From Gammaproteobacteria bacterium (GTDB lineage: Bacteria; Pseudomonadota; Gammaproteobacteria; SURF-13): a stretch of 64,000 bases of DNA. Shown one piece after another: positions 8,283 to 16,234 of the stretch (positions are counted from its first letter, which is position 1; every line of letters starts with the position of its first letter). The stretch lies in NCBI GenBank assembly GCA_016195665.1, contig JACPZD010000036.1, positions 62,001 to 126,000 on the forward strand. Direction: 5' to 3'. The translations under genes were made by a program, and so were the position numbers. The notes beneath the pieces were generated by a model. It made no database searches and was not told where the DNA came from. It was given only the letters and a program-made list of their open reading frames with translations.

Positions 8283-9287
8283 ATGATGTCGGACTTACAT
8301 ATGAAACAGCAACTCATAGATCCCTTTGGCCGCAAGATCGAATACGTCCGCCTGTCGGTCACCGACAAATGCGACCTGCGCTGTTTTTATTGCCTGCCCA
8401 AAGGTTTTAAGGGCTTCGAAGAACCGGACAACTGGCTTAGTTTCGATGAGATCGAGCGTGTCATTGGGGCGTTCGGCGCCTTGGGTGTGAGCCGCGTGCG
8501 CATCACCGGCGGTGAACCGCTGGTGCGAAAGAATCTGCCGCAACTCGCCGCGCGCTTGTCTGTGCTGCCCGGCATCGAGGATTTATCGCTCAGCACCAAT
8601 GCCACACCATTGCAGAAACAGGCGATGGCGCTGCACCAGGCGGGAGTGACACGCATCAATGTCAGCCTGGACAGCCTAAACAGTCAGCGTTTCCAGGAGA
8701 TTACCGGCGGCGGCAAACTGGAGCAGGTACTGGACGGCCTGATGGCCGCCAAAGCGGCGGGCCTGCACCCCGTAAAGATCAATATGGTAGCGATGAAGGG
8801 CATCAATGACGACGAGATCGAGGACATGGTCGAGTTCTGCATCGTGCATGATTTCACGCTGCGCCTGATCGAGACCATGCCGATGGGCAGCACCGGTCGC
8901 GCGGCGACGGATCATTATCTTGACCTGCAAGAAGTTAAAAAACGGCTGGCCGAAAAATATGAACTCATCCCCAGCGTCATGCCCGGCGGCGGCCCGGCGC
9001 GCTACGTGCAAGTCGCCGGAACAAATTTGCGGATCGGCTTCATCACGCCTATCTCGCAGCACTTTTGCGAAACCTGCAACCGCGTGCGCCTGGGCGTGGA
9101 TGGCACGCTGTATATGTGCCTAGGGCAAGACCACAAATTTGAACTGCGCCCGCTGCTGCGCGTCGGCATCAGCGACAACGATCTAAAAGAAGCGCTGTAT
9201 CAAGCCATCTCGCTCAAACCCGAACGCCACGAATTCCGTGAAAAACCCGCGCAGGTAATCCGCTTTATGTCCATGACCGGGGGCTAG
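8283..9287 (+). CDS. moaA: GTP 3',8-cyclase MoaA (molybdenum cofactor synthesis)
   Basis: Radical-SAM enzyme of about 330 residues that converts GTP to the cyclised precursor for cyclic pyranopterin monophosphate. The N-terminal cluster motif CDLRCFYC (C-x3-C-x2-C), the SAM motif ITGGEPLVR, the C-terminal cluster motif CETCNRVRLGVDG...C and the C-terminal double Gly (MSMTGG) are all present. Three in-frame ATGs occur within 18 bases (8283, 8286, 8301) and no ribosome site decides between them. No other moa genes are in this window. The cofactor would serve molybdoenzymes such as the one at the left edge, if that one binds it. Confidence 0.95.
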   Translation: MMSDLHMKQQLIDPFGRKIEYVRLSVTDKCDLRCFYCLPKGFKGFEEPDNWLSFDEIERVIGAFGALGVSRVRITGGEPLVRKNLPQLAARLSVLPGIEDLSLSTNATPLQKQAMALHQAGVTRINVSLDSLNSQRFQEITGGGKLEQVLDGLMAAKAAGLHPVKINMVAMKGINDDEIEDMVEFCIVHDFTLRLIETMPMGSTGRAATDHYLDLQEVKKRLAEKYELIPSVMPGGGPARYVQVAGTNLRIGFITPISQHFCETCNRVRLGVDGTLYMCLGQDHKFELRPLLRVGISDNDLKEALYQAISLKPERHEFREKPAQVIRFMSMTGG

Positions 9288-9301
9288 TTCGTCTACCCCG
9301 C

Positions 9302-10192
9302 TCAAACCGGGTTAAACGACGAGTAATCATGAAACGTCCAGCTTAGCGGGATCGCGTTTTGCGTCTCGATAACTTCCTTGCACCGAAACTCAACCAAGCG
9401 CTGCGCGCCGGGAAACTCCACGGCATGACTCATGTCCCAAATTACCTTGGCTGTACCTGTAAGCTGTAGCGTTGCACCCTTGTCAAAATCCACAAACAAC
9501 AGACCTGCCTGGGGATAGGCCGTAATGTTGCCCAACGTGTTGAACATGTTATTGCCGATATAGTCCGGCCAGAGCAGGGTCTTCTCATCAAGCACTGTTA
9601 CAAAACCCGGATTGCCGCCACGGTGGGAAACATCCGCTCCGCCCTGGGGATGGAAACTGCCGATGAAAAATGTGTCGGCCTGCTTGACCCAGGCTTGCTG
9701 CGGCATGGTGAGCGCACTGCTCCGCGAGGCACTACTCGCGTGTGGAGTGATGTCCGGCAACTCCCACTCGCGCGCCTGGATATATTTCGGACAATTGGAA
9801 TACACCTGCTCGGCATAAACAACGACATTATTATCACGCAGCTCGCCCTTGCCGTTCACACGCATCCGCTTGCGTGTGGCGAACTCCATCACCAACATAC
9901 CCACGCCCGGATTAGCTTGCAGATTCTCGCGCAGGGGATCGTGGCTGAGTGGCGTGCCGTCTATCGCCACGGTTTGCTCATCTGTAGCGCGCATAAAACC
10001 CGGCTTGCCGGTTAGCACAGACACCCACACCTGGCCAGCTTTATCCACGCTGCTGAACACCACAAAAGGCTGGCGGCGCAGAAATTCCTGCGCCGCCAGC
10101 GGCATTGCCGCGCTTATAATTTTTCCGACGCGGCCGGCTTCATGTTGCACACCCGCGCGGGCCTGTACCTCCAGTTCGCCTGGGTGGTACAT
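9302..10192 (-). CDS. Pyridoxamine 5'-phosphate oxidase-like flavoprotein, two-domain
   Basis: Protein of 296 residues with a PNPOx-type split-barrel fold. Two similar halves are visible: residues about 30-120 (LRRQPFVVFSSVDKAGQVWVS, then GVGMLVMEFATRKRMRVNG) and about 175-285 (ADTFFIGSFHPQGGADVSHRGG, then AGLLFVDFDKGATLQLTGTAKVIW). Such proteins bind FMN or F420-like cofactors and often act as small reductases; the substrate is unknown. The start at 10192 lies 8 bases after the VOC gene stop, so the two form an operon. It converges on moaA with 14 bases between stops. Confidence 0.8.
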   Translation of the reverse strand: MYHPGELEVQARAGVQHEAGRVGKIISAAMPLAAQEFLRRQPFVVFSSVDKAGQVWVSVLTGKPGFMRATDEQTVAIDGTPLSHDPLRENLQANPGVGMLVMEFATRKRMRVNGKGELRDNNVVVYAEQVYSNCPKYIQAREWELPDITPHASSASRSSALTMPQQAWVKQADTFFIGSFHPQGGADVSHRGGNPGFVTVLDEKTLLWPDYIGNNMFNTLGNITAYPQAGLLFVDFDKGATLQLTGTAKVIWDMSHAVEFPGAQRLVEFRCKEVIETQNAIPLSWTFHDYSSFNPV

Positions 10193-10199
10193 TGGAGCT

Positions 10200-10655
10200 T
10201 TAGAAAAAACCGCAAGACGGAGCGCCCGGCGTCGGCGCCTGGCAGCCGCCTGCACCGCTAGTCGCATAAATCTCCAGGCGAATACCGTCGGGGTCTTCAA
10301 AAAATATACCACCTGATTGCGCACCCTCGCTGTGCGGCACCACGCCGTCGTAGTGGAACGGCACCTTGAGCGCCTTCAGCTTCTTTTCAAATGCCTTCAC
10401 CGTATCCATGTCCGGCACTTGAAATGACAAGTGATGTAGGCCCGGCTGCTGTTTTTCAAAGCGGCCTTTGCTTTGCTGCCAGAGTGTGATGGGCAATTTG
10501 TCGCCGTTGCTTAGAAACACCCATTCGCGCCCGGCTTGCAGTGATTCCTTCAGGAGTTGAAAGCCGAAAACCTCCTGATAAAATTTCTTGGAGCGCTGAA
10601 TGTCGCTGACGTTGAGACCTACATGGCCGGTTTCTAAGGTATGATGAGCGTGCAT
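10200..10655 (-). CDS. VOC (glyoxalase/dioxygenase) family protein
   Basis: Protein of 151 residues with paired beta-alpha-beta-beta-beta units of the vicinal oxygen chelate fold: TGHVGLNVSDIQRSKKFYQ at the N-terminus and GLHHLSFQVPDMDTVKAFE later, ending with EDPDGIRLEIYAT. The metal-site His and Glu are in the expected places (His11, His80 region, Glu near the end). Substrate unknown; glyoxalase I or fosfomycin-resistance-like activity is possible. ATG 10655 is preceded by AGGAGAA. The C-terminal tail after YAT is Gly/Ala/Cys-rich and atypical. Confidence 0.85.
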   Translation of the reverse strand: MHAHHTLETGHVGLNVSDIQRSKKFYQEVFGFQLLKESLQAGREWVFLSNGDKLPITLWQQSKGRFEKQQPGLHHLSFQVPDMDTVKAFEKKLKALKVPFHYDGVVPHSEGAQSGGIFFEDPDGIRLEIYATSGAGGCQAPTPGAPSCGFF

Positions 10656-10696
10656 AATGGTTCTCCTCTTGAATTTAATAGGCCAAGGATCAATAT

Positions 10697-10723
10697 AACT
10701 ACCTAATCTAGGTTTAGATAGTT
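10697..10723. promoter_or_regulatory. Dyad operator between VOC and CGNR genes
   Basis: Inverted repeat AACTACCTAA (10697-10706) and TTAGATAGTT (10714-10723), matching at 9 of 10 positions around a 7-base centre. It sits in the gap shared by the divergent VOC-PNPOx operon and the CGNR regulator gene. A smaller dyad ATAGT-N4-ACTAT follows near 10763. It is probably a binding site for the adjacent regulator. Confidence 0.6.
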
Positions 10724-10802
10724 GAGCATAACCTATATAACCTGTCAATAAATATTTTGATAGTTAGTACTATGCAGACCAAGACACCTGAATTGTGGCA
10801 CC

Positions 10803-11408
10803 ATGACGCCTAAACAAGACTTTCTTTTTATTGGAGAAAATCTGGCGCTGGACTTCATCAACACGCAGCGCATGCGCGATGGTCAAATCGTGGATGAACT
10901 CGAAGACTATGCCGGGCTAGTGGGCTGGTTTGTACAGGCGCGTGTACTGGACGCCGCACAGGCCAAAGCGGCGTTAAAGAAATGGGGGGGCAACGCTGAA
11001 GGCAAGCGCGTCTATGAGCAGGCGCACGCGCTGCGTGGCGCCCTGCGCTCGATGGCGGAACACCTCGCGCAGGGAAAATCCGTTCCTCAACACAGCCTTG
11101 ATGCCATCAACGAGGTACTGCGTCACGGTATTATTTACCATCAAGTGTCGCGCGCACGCGGTAAATTTGAAAAGCACCCGCACGCCACCCGAGAAGAGGC
11201 CATGCGGCTAATCGTGCCCATAGCCGAGGCAGCGGCTGATTTACTGTGCCACGGTGATTTGACTCTGGTTAAAAAATGCAACAACCCGCGCTGTATACTC
11301 TACTTCTACGACACCACCAAAAACCACGCACGACGCTGGTGCAGCATGGCAGGCTGCGGCAACCGCATGAAGGCGGCGGCGCATTACCGGCGCCTTCACT
11401 CGGCATAA
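10803..11408 (+). CDS. CGNR zinc-finger / ABATE-domain regulator
   Basis: Protein of 201 residues. The N-terminal ABATE domain (FLFIGENLALDFINTQRMR...) is a putative ligand-sensing module, and the C-terminal CGNR zinc finger (KKCNNPRCILYFYDTTKNHARRWCSMAGCGNR) carries four Cys and is thought to bind DNA. It is divergent from the VOC-PNPOx operon across a gap with a strong dyad, so it likely regulates that operon. The signal is unknown. It converges on the rhodanese gene with 2 bases between stops. Confidence 0.88.
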   Translation: MTPKQDFLFIGENLALDFINTQRMRDGQIVDELEDYAGLVGWFVQARVLDAAQAKAALKKWGGNAEGKRVYEQAHALRGALRSMAEHLAQGKSVPQHSLDAINEVLRHGIIYHQVSRARGKFEKHPHATREEAMRLIVPIAEAAADLLCHGDLTLVKKCNNPRCILYFYDTTKNHARRWCSMAGCGNRMKAAAHYRRLHSA

Positions 11409-11410
11409 CC

Positions 11411-11779
11411 CTAAACTAGGCGTTCACCGCCTGTGGCTGGCTCAGTAGCCTCAGTAGGCAAGCCCGCCTCAACCCAATCCTGCTTCCCCTCCACATATTC
11501 CCGCACGTGGGAGTAGCCCAGCGCGGCAAGTCTGTGTGCGGCAATAGCAGAATTCTGACACGGCGTGTTGGCGCAATAGACGATAATTTCCTGGAGCTTG
11601 TCCGGAAATAAACGCGGCGCGAGTTGATCTACCTGGTCGTGCGGTAGGTTAACCGCCCCGGGTAAGTGAGCCTGGTCGTAGTACTTTTGCGGCAAGGCCT
11701 CGGCAATCGCAACTTTTTCTTTGCCTTGAAGCTTGGCCTGTATCTCTTGACGGCTGATCTTGGTGACGGGGGCGCTCAT
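11411..11779 (-). CDS. Rhodanese-like sulfurtransferase
   Basis: Single rhodanese domain, 122 residues. The motif DQAHLPGAVNLPHDQ and the active-site loop YCANTPCQNS are clear; by position Cys in YCAN is the catalytic residue and would carry a persulfide. It begins at ATG 11779 after AAGGAGA. It is divergent from an HxlR regulator across a gap with two dyads. A role in sulfur transfer or thiol stress is a reasonable inference; the substrate is unknown. Confidence 0.88.
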   Translation of the reverse strand: MSAPVTKISRQEIQAKLQGKEKVAIAEALPQKYYDQAHLPGAVNLPHDQVDQLAPRLFPDKLQEIIVYCANTPCQNSAIAAHRLAALGYSHVREYVEGKQDWVEAGLPTEATEPATGGERLV

Positions 11780-11842
11780 ATCTATTCTCCTTGCTAAAGT
11801 GAGTTATCGAATCAGGGGGTTAGTGCTACACATGGTAACTTA

Positions 11843-11884
11843 TAGTAACTAGTTGCTATTGTAAAGTAGGTACTATATAGTTAC
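11843..11884. promoter_or_regulatory. Two dyad operators between rhodanese and HxlR genes
   Basis: TAGTAAC-TA-GTTGCTA (11843-11858) and GTACTATATAGTTAC (11870-11884) are near-perfect palindromes built on the same TAGTnAC half-site, 11 bases apart. HxlR-type regulators bind such paired sites, so this is the likely autoregulatory and rhodanese control region. Confidence 0.6.
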
Positions 11885-11907
11885 TACATTACTTACTAGA
11901 GAGCGCC

Positions 11908-12309
11908 ATGACCCTACCTGAAAGCCCAATCGGCTGTCCGATGGATGCCCTGTTACGTCTCTTGATGGGGCCTTGGACTTCCTACATTCTCTATATGTTG
12001 CGCAATAATGGCCCGACGCGGTTTGGTGAGTTGAAACGCCAGGTGGGCGGCATATCGGCCAAGGTGTTGACCGAGAGACTGCGCACCCTGGAAGAAGCGG
12101 GGGTCATCTACCGGCACTACGAAGCGACTATCCCGCCACAAGTGACCTATGGTCTCAACCAGCGCGGGAAGGAATTGGAAGGGATTATAGATACGCTCGA
12201 CGAAATCGCCCGGCGCTGGAATACTGAAGATGGGAAGGTCACGCCGAGCTGTGCGCCGGCAAATCAAATGCGGACAACTACCGGAAACAAAGCCAAAAAG
12301 TCTGCATAG
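11908..12309 (+). CDS. HxlR-family winged-helix transcriptional regulator
   Basis: Protein of 133 residues. Typical start CPMDALLRLLMGPWTSYILYMLRNNGPTRFGELKRQVGGIS, with one Cys (Cys10) before the first helix as in redox- or electrophile-sensing members (for example HypR, YodB). Wing region LRTLEEAGVIYRHYEA follows. Divergent from the rhodanese gene. The lone N-terminal Cys and the neighbouring thiol-chemistry genes suggest sensing of quinones, aldehydes or reactive sulfur; this is inference. Confidence 0.9.
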   Translation: MTLPESPIGCPMDALLRLLMGPWTSYILYMLRNNGPTRFGELKRQVGGISAKVLTERLRTLEEAGVIYRHYEATIPPQVTYGLNQRGKELEGIIDTLDEIARRWNTEDGKVTPSCAPANQMRTTTGNKAKKSA

Positions 12310-12325
12310 TAGCCTTGCCCCCTAT

Positions 12326-13585
12326 TTAGGGTGCTCGAATCTGATTGCTGAGGACATTCTCTTTATTCCTGCGATTGAGCACCACCGGCAGCAAGACAAG
12401 AGCAGCGCCTGCAATGCTCAAGCCCATGAGTCCAATAGTGTTGGCCGCCACACCAGCAAGCAAGGTAATCGCTGCTCCGCTCGCGCCCGCCAGCAGATCG
12501 CTGAACCCGATGACGCTGCCGCGTTCTGTTGCGCTGGTGAGTGCGGTAAGTTCAGCCGTGGCGGCAACGAAGGCGATGTTCCAGCCGAGGCCGATGCCGA
12601 ATAGCGCTAGCGCGTTGAGCGCGACGCTATGTACAGCCATCAGCGCCAGCACCGAGACGGCGAGCACCCCCAGGCCCATCTGCATCGCACGCGGACGCCC
12701 GATGCGTCCGATGAGTTTTCCCACCAGCAGCACCAGCGCGAACATACCCATGAAGTGGGCGCTCAGCACCGGAAAGACGGACTGTTGCGTGTGCCCATGA
12801 CCCGTCATCAGATAACCGATCATCGCCATCATGCCGACCATCACCGCGTAACTCGTGACGGCGACGATGATCGCCGTCGGCACGCCGGGGCGGCGCAGAA
12901 TTTCTTTCAACGGGGCGGCGGGAGCGGGTGTGCCGGAAGCAGTCTGCGCCGCCATCATCTCAGCGATACGGCGCGGATCGGGGCGCACGCACAACACCAA
13001 CAGCAGCCCCGCCAGCATGAAATCCGCCGCTCCATACCACGGGGCAGCGGGCAACTGCGTTGCACTTCCCTGCAACATGGGCATGAACACCAAAGGCCCC
13101 AGCAGCGCGCCGAAGACGGCGCCAAACAGCACCAGCGCAATGCCCCAGGCGCGGCGTTCCGGCGTATACATATCCGCCGCCGCGACACGCGACAGTAAAC
13201 CTATACCAAATCCAATGCCGAGCAAAATAAATCCCGTTACAACCAGCGACAGCGCGAGTTGACGTATGCCGAGAGCGGTGATGAGCGCGCCGCATACGCC
13301 GATGCCGAAGCCCGCTGCCAACACCGGCACCCGCCCAAAGCGATCCATAGCGCGCCCGCCCAGCAGCGCGGCGATGGAGCCGGACAGCATGAACAGCGCG
13401 GGGCCCATACCGGCGAGTAACGGCGCGCCGGTGAGTGTGGCGAAGGTCGCCGCCGCGATCGCCAGCACCAGTTGACCCATGGCGTATAACGCGGCCATGG
13501 AGGCCGCCAGCAACAGGGTGTTGCGCGCGATCACTTTAGCGAGGGGTGTGGCAAGGGCAGGCGTGGTGTCGTGTTGATTGTGCAT
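12326..13585 (-). CDS. MFS transporter
   Basis: Polytopic protein of 419 residues with about 12 hydrophobic segments. The MFS loop 2-3 motif is GGRAMDRFGRVPVL (about residues 76-89), and a central cytoplasmic loop lies at about 200-225. The family is broad (drug or metabolite efflux by proton antiport), and no substrate can be named. The gene lies downstream of the GST gene on the same strand with a 101-base gap containing a small palindrome, so it may have its own promoter. Confidence 0.85.
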   Translation of the reverse strand: MHNQHDTTPALATPLAKVIARNTLLLAASMAALYAMGQLVLAIAAATFATLTGAPLLAGMGPALFMLSGSIAALLGGRAMDRFGRVPVLAAGFGIGVCGALITALGIRQLALSLVVTGFILLGIGFGIGLLSRVAAADMYTPERRAWGIALVLFGAVFGALLGPLVFMPMLQGSATQLPAAPWYGAADFMLAGLLLVLCVRPDPRRIAEMMAAQTASGTPAPAAPLKEILRRPGVPTAIIVAVTSYAVMVGMMAMIGYLMTGHGHTQQSVFPVLSAHFMGMFALVLLVGKLIGRIGRPRAMQMGLGVLAVSVLALMAVHSVALNALALFGIGLGWNIAFVAATAELTALTSATERGSVIGFSDLLAGASGAAITLLAGVAANTIGLMGLSIAGAALVLLPVVLNRRNKENVLSNQIRAP

Positions 13586-13604
13586 GTTTTCTTATTTACC
13601 GTGC

Positions 13605-13618
13605 TAGGAACTTTCCTA
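13605..13618. promoter_or_regulatory. Palindrome upstream of the MFS gene
   Basis: Perfect TAGGAA / TTCCTA arms with a 2-base centre, 20 bases upstream of the transporter start. It differs from the TAGTnAC half-sites upstream of HxlR. Candidate operator; the regulator is unknown. Confidence 0.4.
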
Positions 13619-13686
13619 CTACACAGGCTATAACCCCCCCAACATAACCTGTCAAATTATTTTTTGATGATTATAGAAGGGGGGCT

Positions 13687-14343
13687 TTACGCTTGACTTC
13701 GATACTGCTCATACTGCTCCTTGACTTCAGTCTCCGCCTTGGCAGCGGCGAGCCATTCCTGCATCGCAGGAAGGCCTTGAAGGGTAGTTACATACGCCTG
13801 CGCTATGGGGGACAACGGCACGGCATAGGTAACGAAGCGAAAGGTAACCGGCGCGTACATGGCGTCGGCAATGCTGAATTTGCCAAATAGAAATTCACCG
13901 CCTTTCCCGAATCGGGTGCGGCAATCCTGCCAAATCTGCTGAATGCGCCGGATGTCCTTTTCCACTTCGGGCGTCATGCCTTTGCCGGGGAAATGGCCGC
14001 GGCAGTTCATGTTCATGTGCGTGCGCATATTGGTAAATCCGGAGTGCATTTCCGCGCTTACCGAACGCGCTATCGCACGCGCCTCAACATCGCGCGGCCA
14101 TAATTCTTTTTCGGGGAACTGTTCGGCGAGATGCTCCGCAATAGCGAGCGAGTCCCATATCGTCAACGGGCCGTGTTTTAAGGCGGGCACCAGGCCGGAT
14201 GGCGAATATTTCGATAGGTCATCACTGCCAATGGCCAAACGATTTTCTTTGAAGGGAATGGTGGCTTGCTTGAATAACAGCCAAGGCCGTAGTGACCAGG
14301 AAGAATAGTTTTTGTTTCCGATGATTAACGTAAAGTCACTCAT
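13687..14343 (-). CDS. Glutathione S-transferase family protein
   Basis: GST of 218 residues: thioredoxin-like N-domain with GNKNYSSWSLRPWLL (the Ser pair near residues 14-15 is the likely glutathione-activating site) and helical C-domain from about residue 85. The start resembles the YfcF / maleylacetoacetate-isomerase-like group. ATG 14343 follows GAGGAAAAG. It sits between a PNPOx-like gene and an MFS gene on the same strand, consistent with a conjugation-efflux detoxification unit. Glutathione would be supplied by gshAB at 53442. Confidence 0.88.
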   Translation of the reverse strand: MSDFTLIIGNKNYSSWSLRPWLLFKQATIPFKENRLAIGSDDLSKYSPSGLVPALKHGPLTIWDSLAIAEHLAEQFPEKELWPRDVEARAIARSVSAEMHSGFTNMRTHMNMNCRGHFPGKGMTPEVEKDIRRIQQIWQDCRTRFGKGGEFLFGKFSIADAMYAPVTFRFVTYAVPLSPIAQAYVTTLQGLPAMQEWLAAAKAETEVKEQYEQYRSQA

Positions 14344-14402
14344 GCTTTTCCTCGTTTCTGTTTTAAGCGTACTCCCCTACCTGTGCGCACCATTTGATAA
14401 AG

Positions 14403-14951
14403 TTAGTTATTATCAATCGCTGATAAGCCGTCAATGCTCCTTGCATTTTTTTCTTGGCGATACTCTTTTAACTTGGCATCACCCTTGGCCTCAGTCCATT
14501 TGTCAAGAAGGTCGCGCTGCCCTTGATAATCGAAAATCGGCACCGCAAATCCGCATGAATCGGAAATACGGGCGACCTTCGTTCGTATGATCGCCCGCAT
14601 ACCAAGGTTTTCCGGAAAGAAAGCAGACAAGGGTTCAAAATCAGGGTGAGCAGGGATTATGACTTCTCCCCTGCCGTGTAACCGGACAATTTTCGGCGCG
14701 CCTTCAAACGCGCAGAACATAATGACGATGCGGCCGTTTTCACGCAGGTGGGCGATTGTTTCGGCGCCGCTTCCCGTGAGGTCCTGGTAGGCAACGGTAT
14801 GTGAGTCAATAACCCGAAATGAATCCCCGCCTTTTGGAGAACAATTGACATGCCCATCCGGCGCCAAAGGGGCGGTGGCCACGAAAAAAACGTGCTGCCG
14901 CTGTATCCAGTCCGTTAACTCATCACTAATTTGTTCGTGAATTTTTCCCAT
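14403..14951 (-). CDS. Pyridoxamine 5'-phosphate oxidase family protein
   Basis: Split-barrel FMN-binding type protein of 182 residues: HVFFVATAPLAPDGHVNCSPKGGDSFRV at the N-terminus, GSGAETIAHLRENGRIVIMF in the middle. Members of this subfamily are widespread and functionally unassigned; several bind FMN or heme. It is the upstream gene of a run followed by GST (59-base gap). Confidence 0.85.
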   Translation of the reverse strand: MGKIHEQISDELTDWIQRQHVFFVATAPLAPDGHVNCSPKGGDSFRVIDSHTVAYQDLTGSGAETIAHLRENGRIVIMFCAFEGAPKIVRLHGRGEVIIPAHPDFEPLSAFFPENLGMRAIIRTKVARISDSCGFAVPIFDYQGQRDLLDKWTEAKGDAKLKEYRQEKNARSIDGLSAIDNN

Positions 14952-14969
14952 ACGATTACACAGAAGATA

Positions 14970-15258
14970 TCAACGATCAAGCTCAGCCGCATCTGCTGGA
15001 ATAAGCGAAAACCGCGGCGTCATGGGATTTACCCCATCCGACCAGACGGTTACGAGCGATGCACTCAAATTTAGCCCCCACCTTTTGACAAGTTGCGAGC
15101 CAGGCCTTTGCTTCGTCCATTGAATAGTCGGCATGACACCACGGCATCCAACGCCCGAGAACCTCGGCCGATGCTCGGACAACGGCAAAGAAGCTCGACA
15201 CATCATCGGGGCCAAAGGGGCGGATTGTGATAACGCCATCGCTAAATGAAGTACGCAT
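14970..15258 (-). pseudogene. Decayed GNAT acetyltransferase (RimJ/RimL-like)
   Basis: The first 60 codons (start RTSFSDGVITIRPFGPDDV, then GRWMPWCHADYSMDEAKAW) match the N-terminus of RimJ-type acetyltransferases, and the next part (VGAKFECIARNRLVGWGKSHDAAVF) matches their C-terminus. The roughly 80 residues between, holding the acetyl-CoA site, are missing. In addition, the expected ending FSLIPADAAELDR is found in another frame ending at 14970, implying loss of one base near 15003. So there is one internal deletion plus one frameshift; the gene should be inactive. Confidence 0.85.
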
Positions 15259-15273
15259 GCTGGGTCTTGCAGG

Positions 15274-15840
15274 CTACAGCCCAGAGCCGACTGGCGCGTC
15301 CGCTCCAGCGATTTGCTGGACCTTATAGGGCCCGACATCAAGTTCCCAGAAACCCGACGCCGACTTCTTCCCAGTCCGATCATGAACCGTCGCTTCGATT
15401 TGGTACTGCCCTGCCGGATCAGTTGGCTCGATCGTCAGGTCGAGTACTGGATCAGCAAGAATAAAGCTGCGCGCGCTTGGCACCTTCCCGCTATGCCGTG
15501 CCCAGTTGTTTTCTTTAAAAATGACTTTGCCTTTCGGGTCGGTAACTTTCACATCGATTGCAAAGTCCACCCGGAGATCTTCCTGGCGCGTGTACCCGGT
15601 AACGATGAACCCCGCATGCACCTGTTGATTAAAGCGTGCCTTGCGGATTCGGCGGATAGTTGGACCATGAGACGACGGGGTGGTCACCCACTCACGTATG
15701 AAGTCGGGAGATTCCGCTACAAATACACTGACAGCCAGGTCACCGGGAGTATTGGGGTCGATCGCCTTCGCAAGCTCCGGCATCGCGACCACAAAACCGA
15801 TCAGGATTAAGACTAATCTAAAGCCCGCAGTTCGTCCCAT
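15274..15840 (-). CDS. Secreted protein of unknown function
   Basis: Protein of 188 residues with a signal peptide (TAGFRLVLILIGFVVAMPELAKA). The mature part is beta-rich, with phrases such as DVKVTDPKGKVIF and DPAGQYQIEATVHD reminiscent of periplasmic immunoglobulin-like folds that interact with transport or surface proteins. I do not recognise the family. ATG 15840 follows GGGGA. It ends 15 bases before the GNAT remnant on the same strand. Confidence 0.7.
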   Translation of the reverse strand: MGRTAGFRLVLILIGFVVAMPELAKAIDPNTPGDLAVSVFVAESPDFIREWVTTPSSHGPTIRRIRKARFNQQVHAGFIVTGYTRQEDLRVDFAIDVKVTDPKGKVIFKENNWARHSGKVPSARSFILADPVLDLTIEPTDPAGQYQIEATVHDRTGKKSASGFWELDVGPYKVQQIAGADAPVGSGL

Positions 15841-15956
15841 TGCCAGTCCCCGATGCACACCTTGAAATAGACACCCTAAATGATGTCATTTATACGTCAA
15901 CCTGACACCCAAAGTCACGACTGGGTGTTGCAGGTCTGATTGTAACCTCGTTGCAC

Positions 15957-16019
15957 CTAGCCCAGTAACAACATGCGCAAGCCCAGCTCAGTCGTGAACA
16001 ACGCGAAGAAGCGTTCTAC
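15957..16019 (-). pseudogene. Remnant of a TauE/SafE C-terminus
   Basis: Reading leftward, this stretch encodes VERFFALFTTELGLRMLLLG and stop, nearly the same as the last residues of the intact permease at 16842 (LKRFFALFLAALGLRMLLLG). The nucleotide similarity continues in the CCCAGTAACAACAT block past the stop. Nothing of the upstream part of the gene remains. It looks like a duplicated or recombined end left behind after deletion. Confidence 0.7.
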
Positions 16020-16234
16020 GAAACGGCTACCGGCTGAAGCGCAAATACGCGCGCAAGCTTTGCAGCGGCGGCAATATCACCGCGCCTTAGTGCATCGTGC
16101 ACATCGTCAAGCTTGTACGCGTCTGTTACCGACAAATACGGTGACCATTCTGTCTCGTCTTCGAGAAGTTCAACATCGACCTCCGCAACATATTTGCCTT
16201 CGTGCACATATTTGACGATATGACGTTTGATCAT
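16016..16234 (-). CDS. Small protein paired with a DUF4258 gene (possible antitoxin)
   Basis: Protein of 72 residues starting IKRHIVKYVHEGKYVAEVDVELLEDE after the Met, with acidic character in the middle. ATG 16234 follows GAGGAGG and overlaps the stop of the upstream DUF4258 gene by 4 bases (ATGA). Small acidic partners of DUF4258 proteins are often considered antitoxins. Its last codons overlap the TauE remnant, so the C-terminus may have been altered. Confidence 0.65.
   Translation of the reverse strand: MIKRHIVKYVHEGKYVAEVDVELLEDETEWSPYLSVTDAYKLDDVHDALRRGDIAAAAKLARVFALQPVAVS

Noticed and set aside
12629-13198. 189-codon frame opposite the MFS gene
   Set aside because: His/Gln/Arg-rich translation, typical for an antisense shadow of a membrane protein gene.
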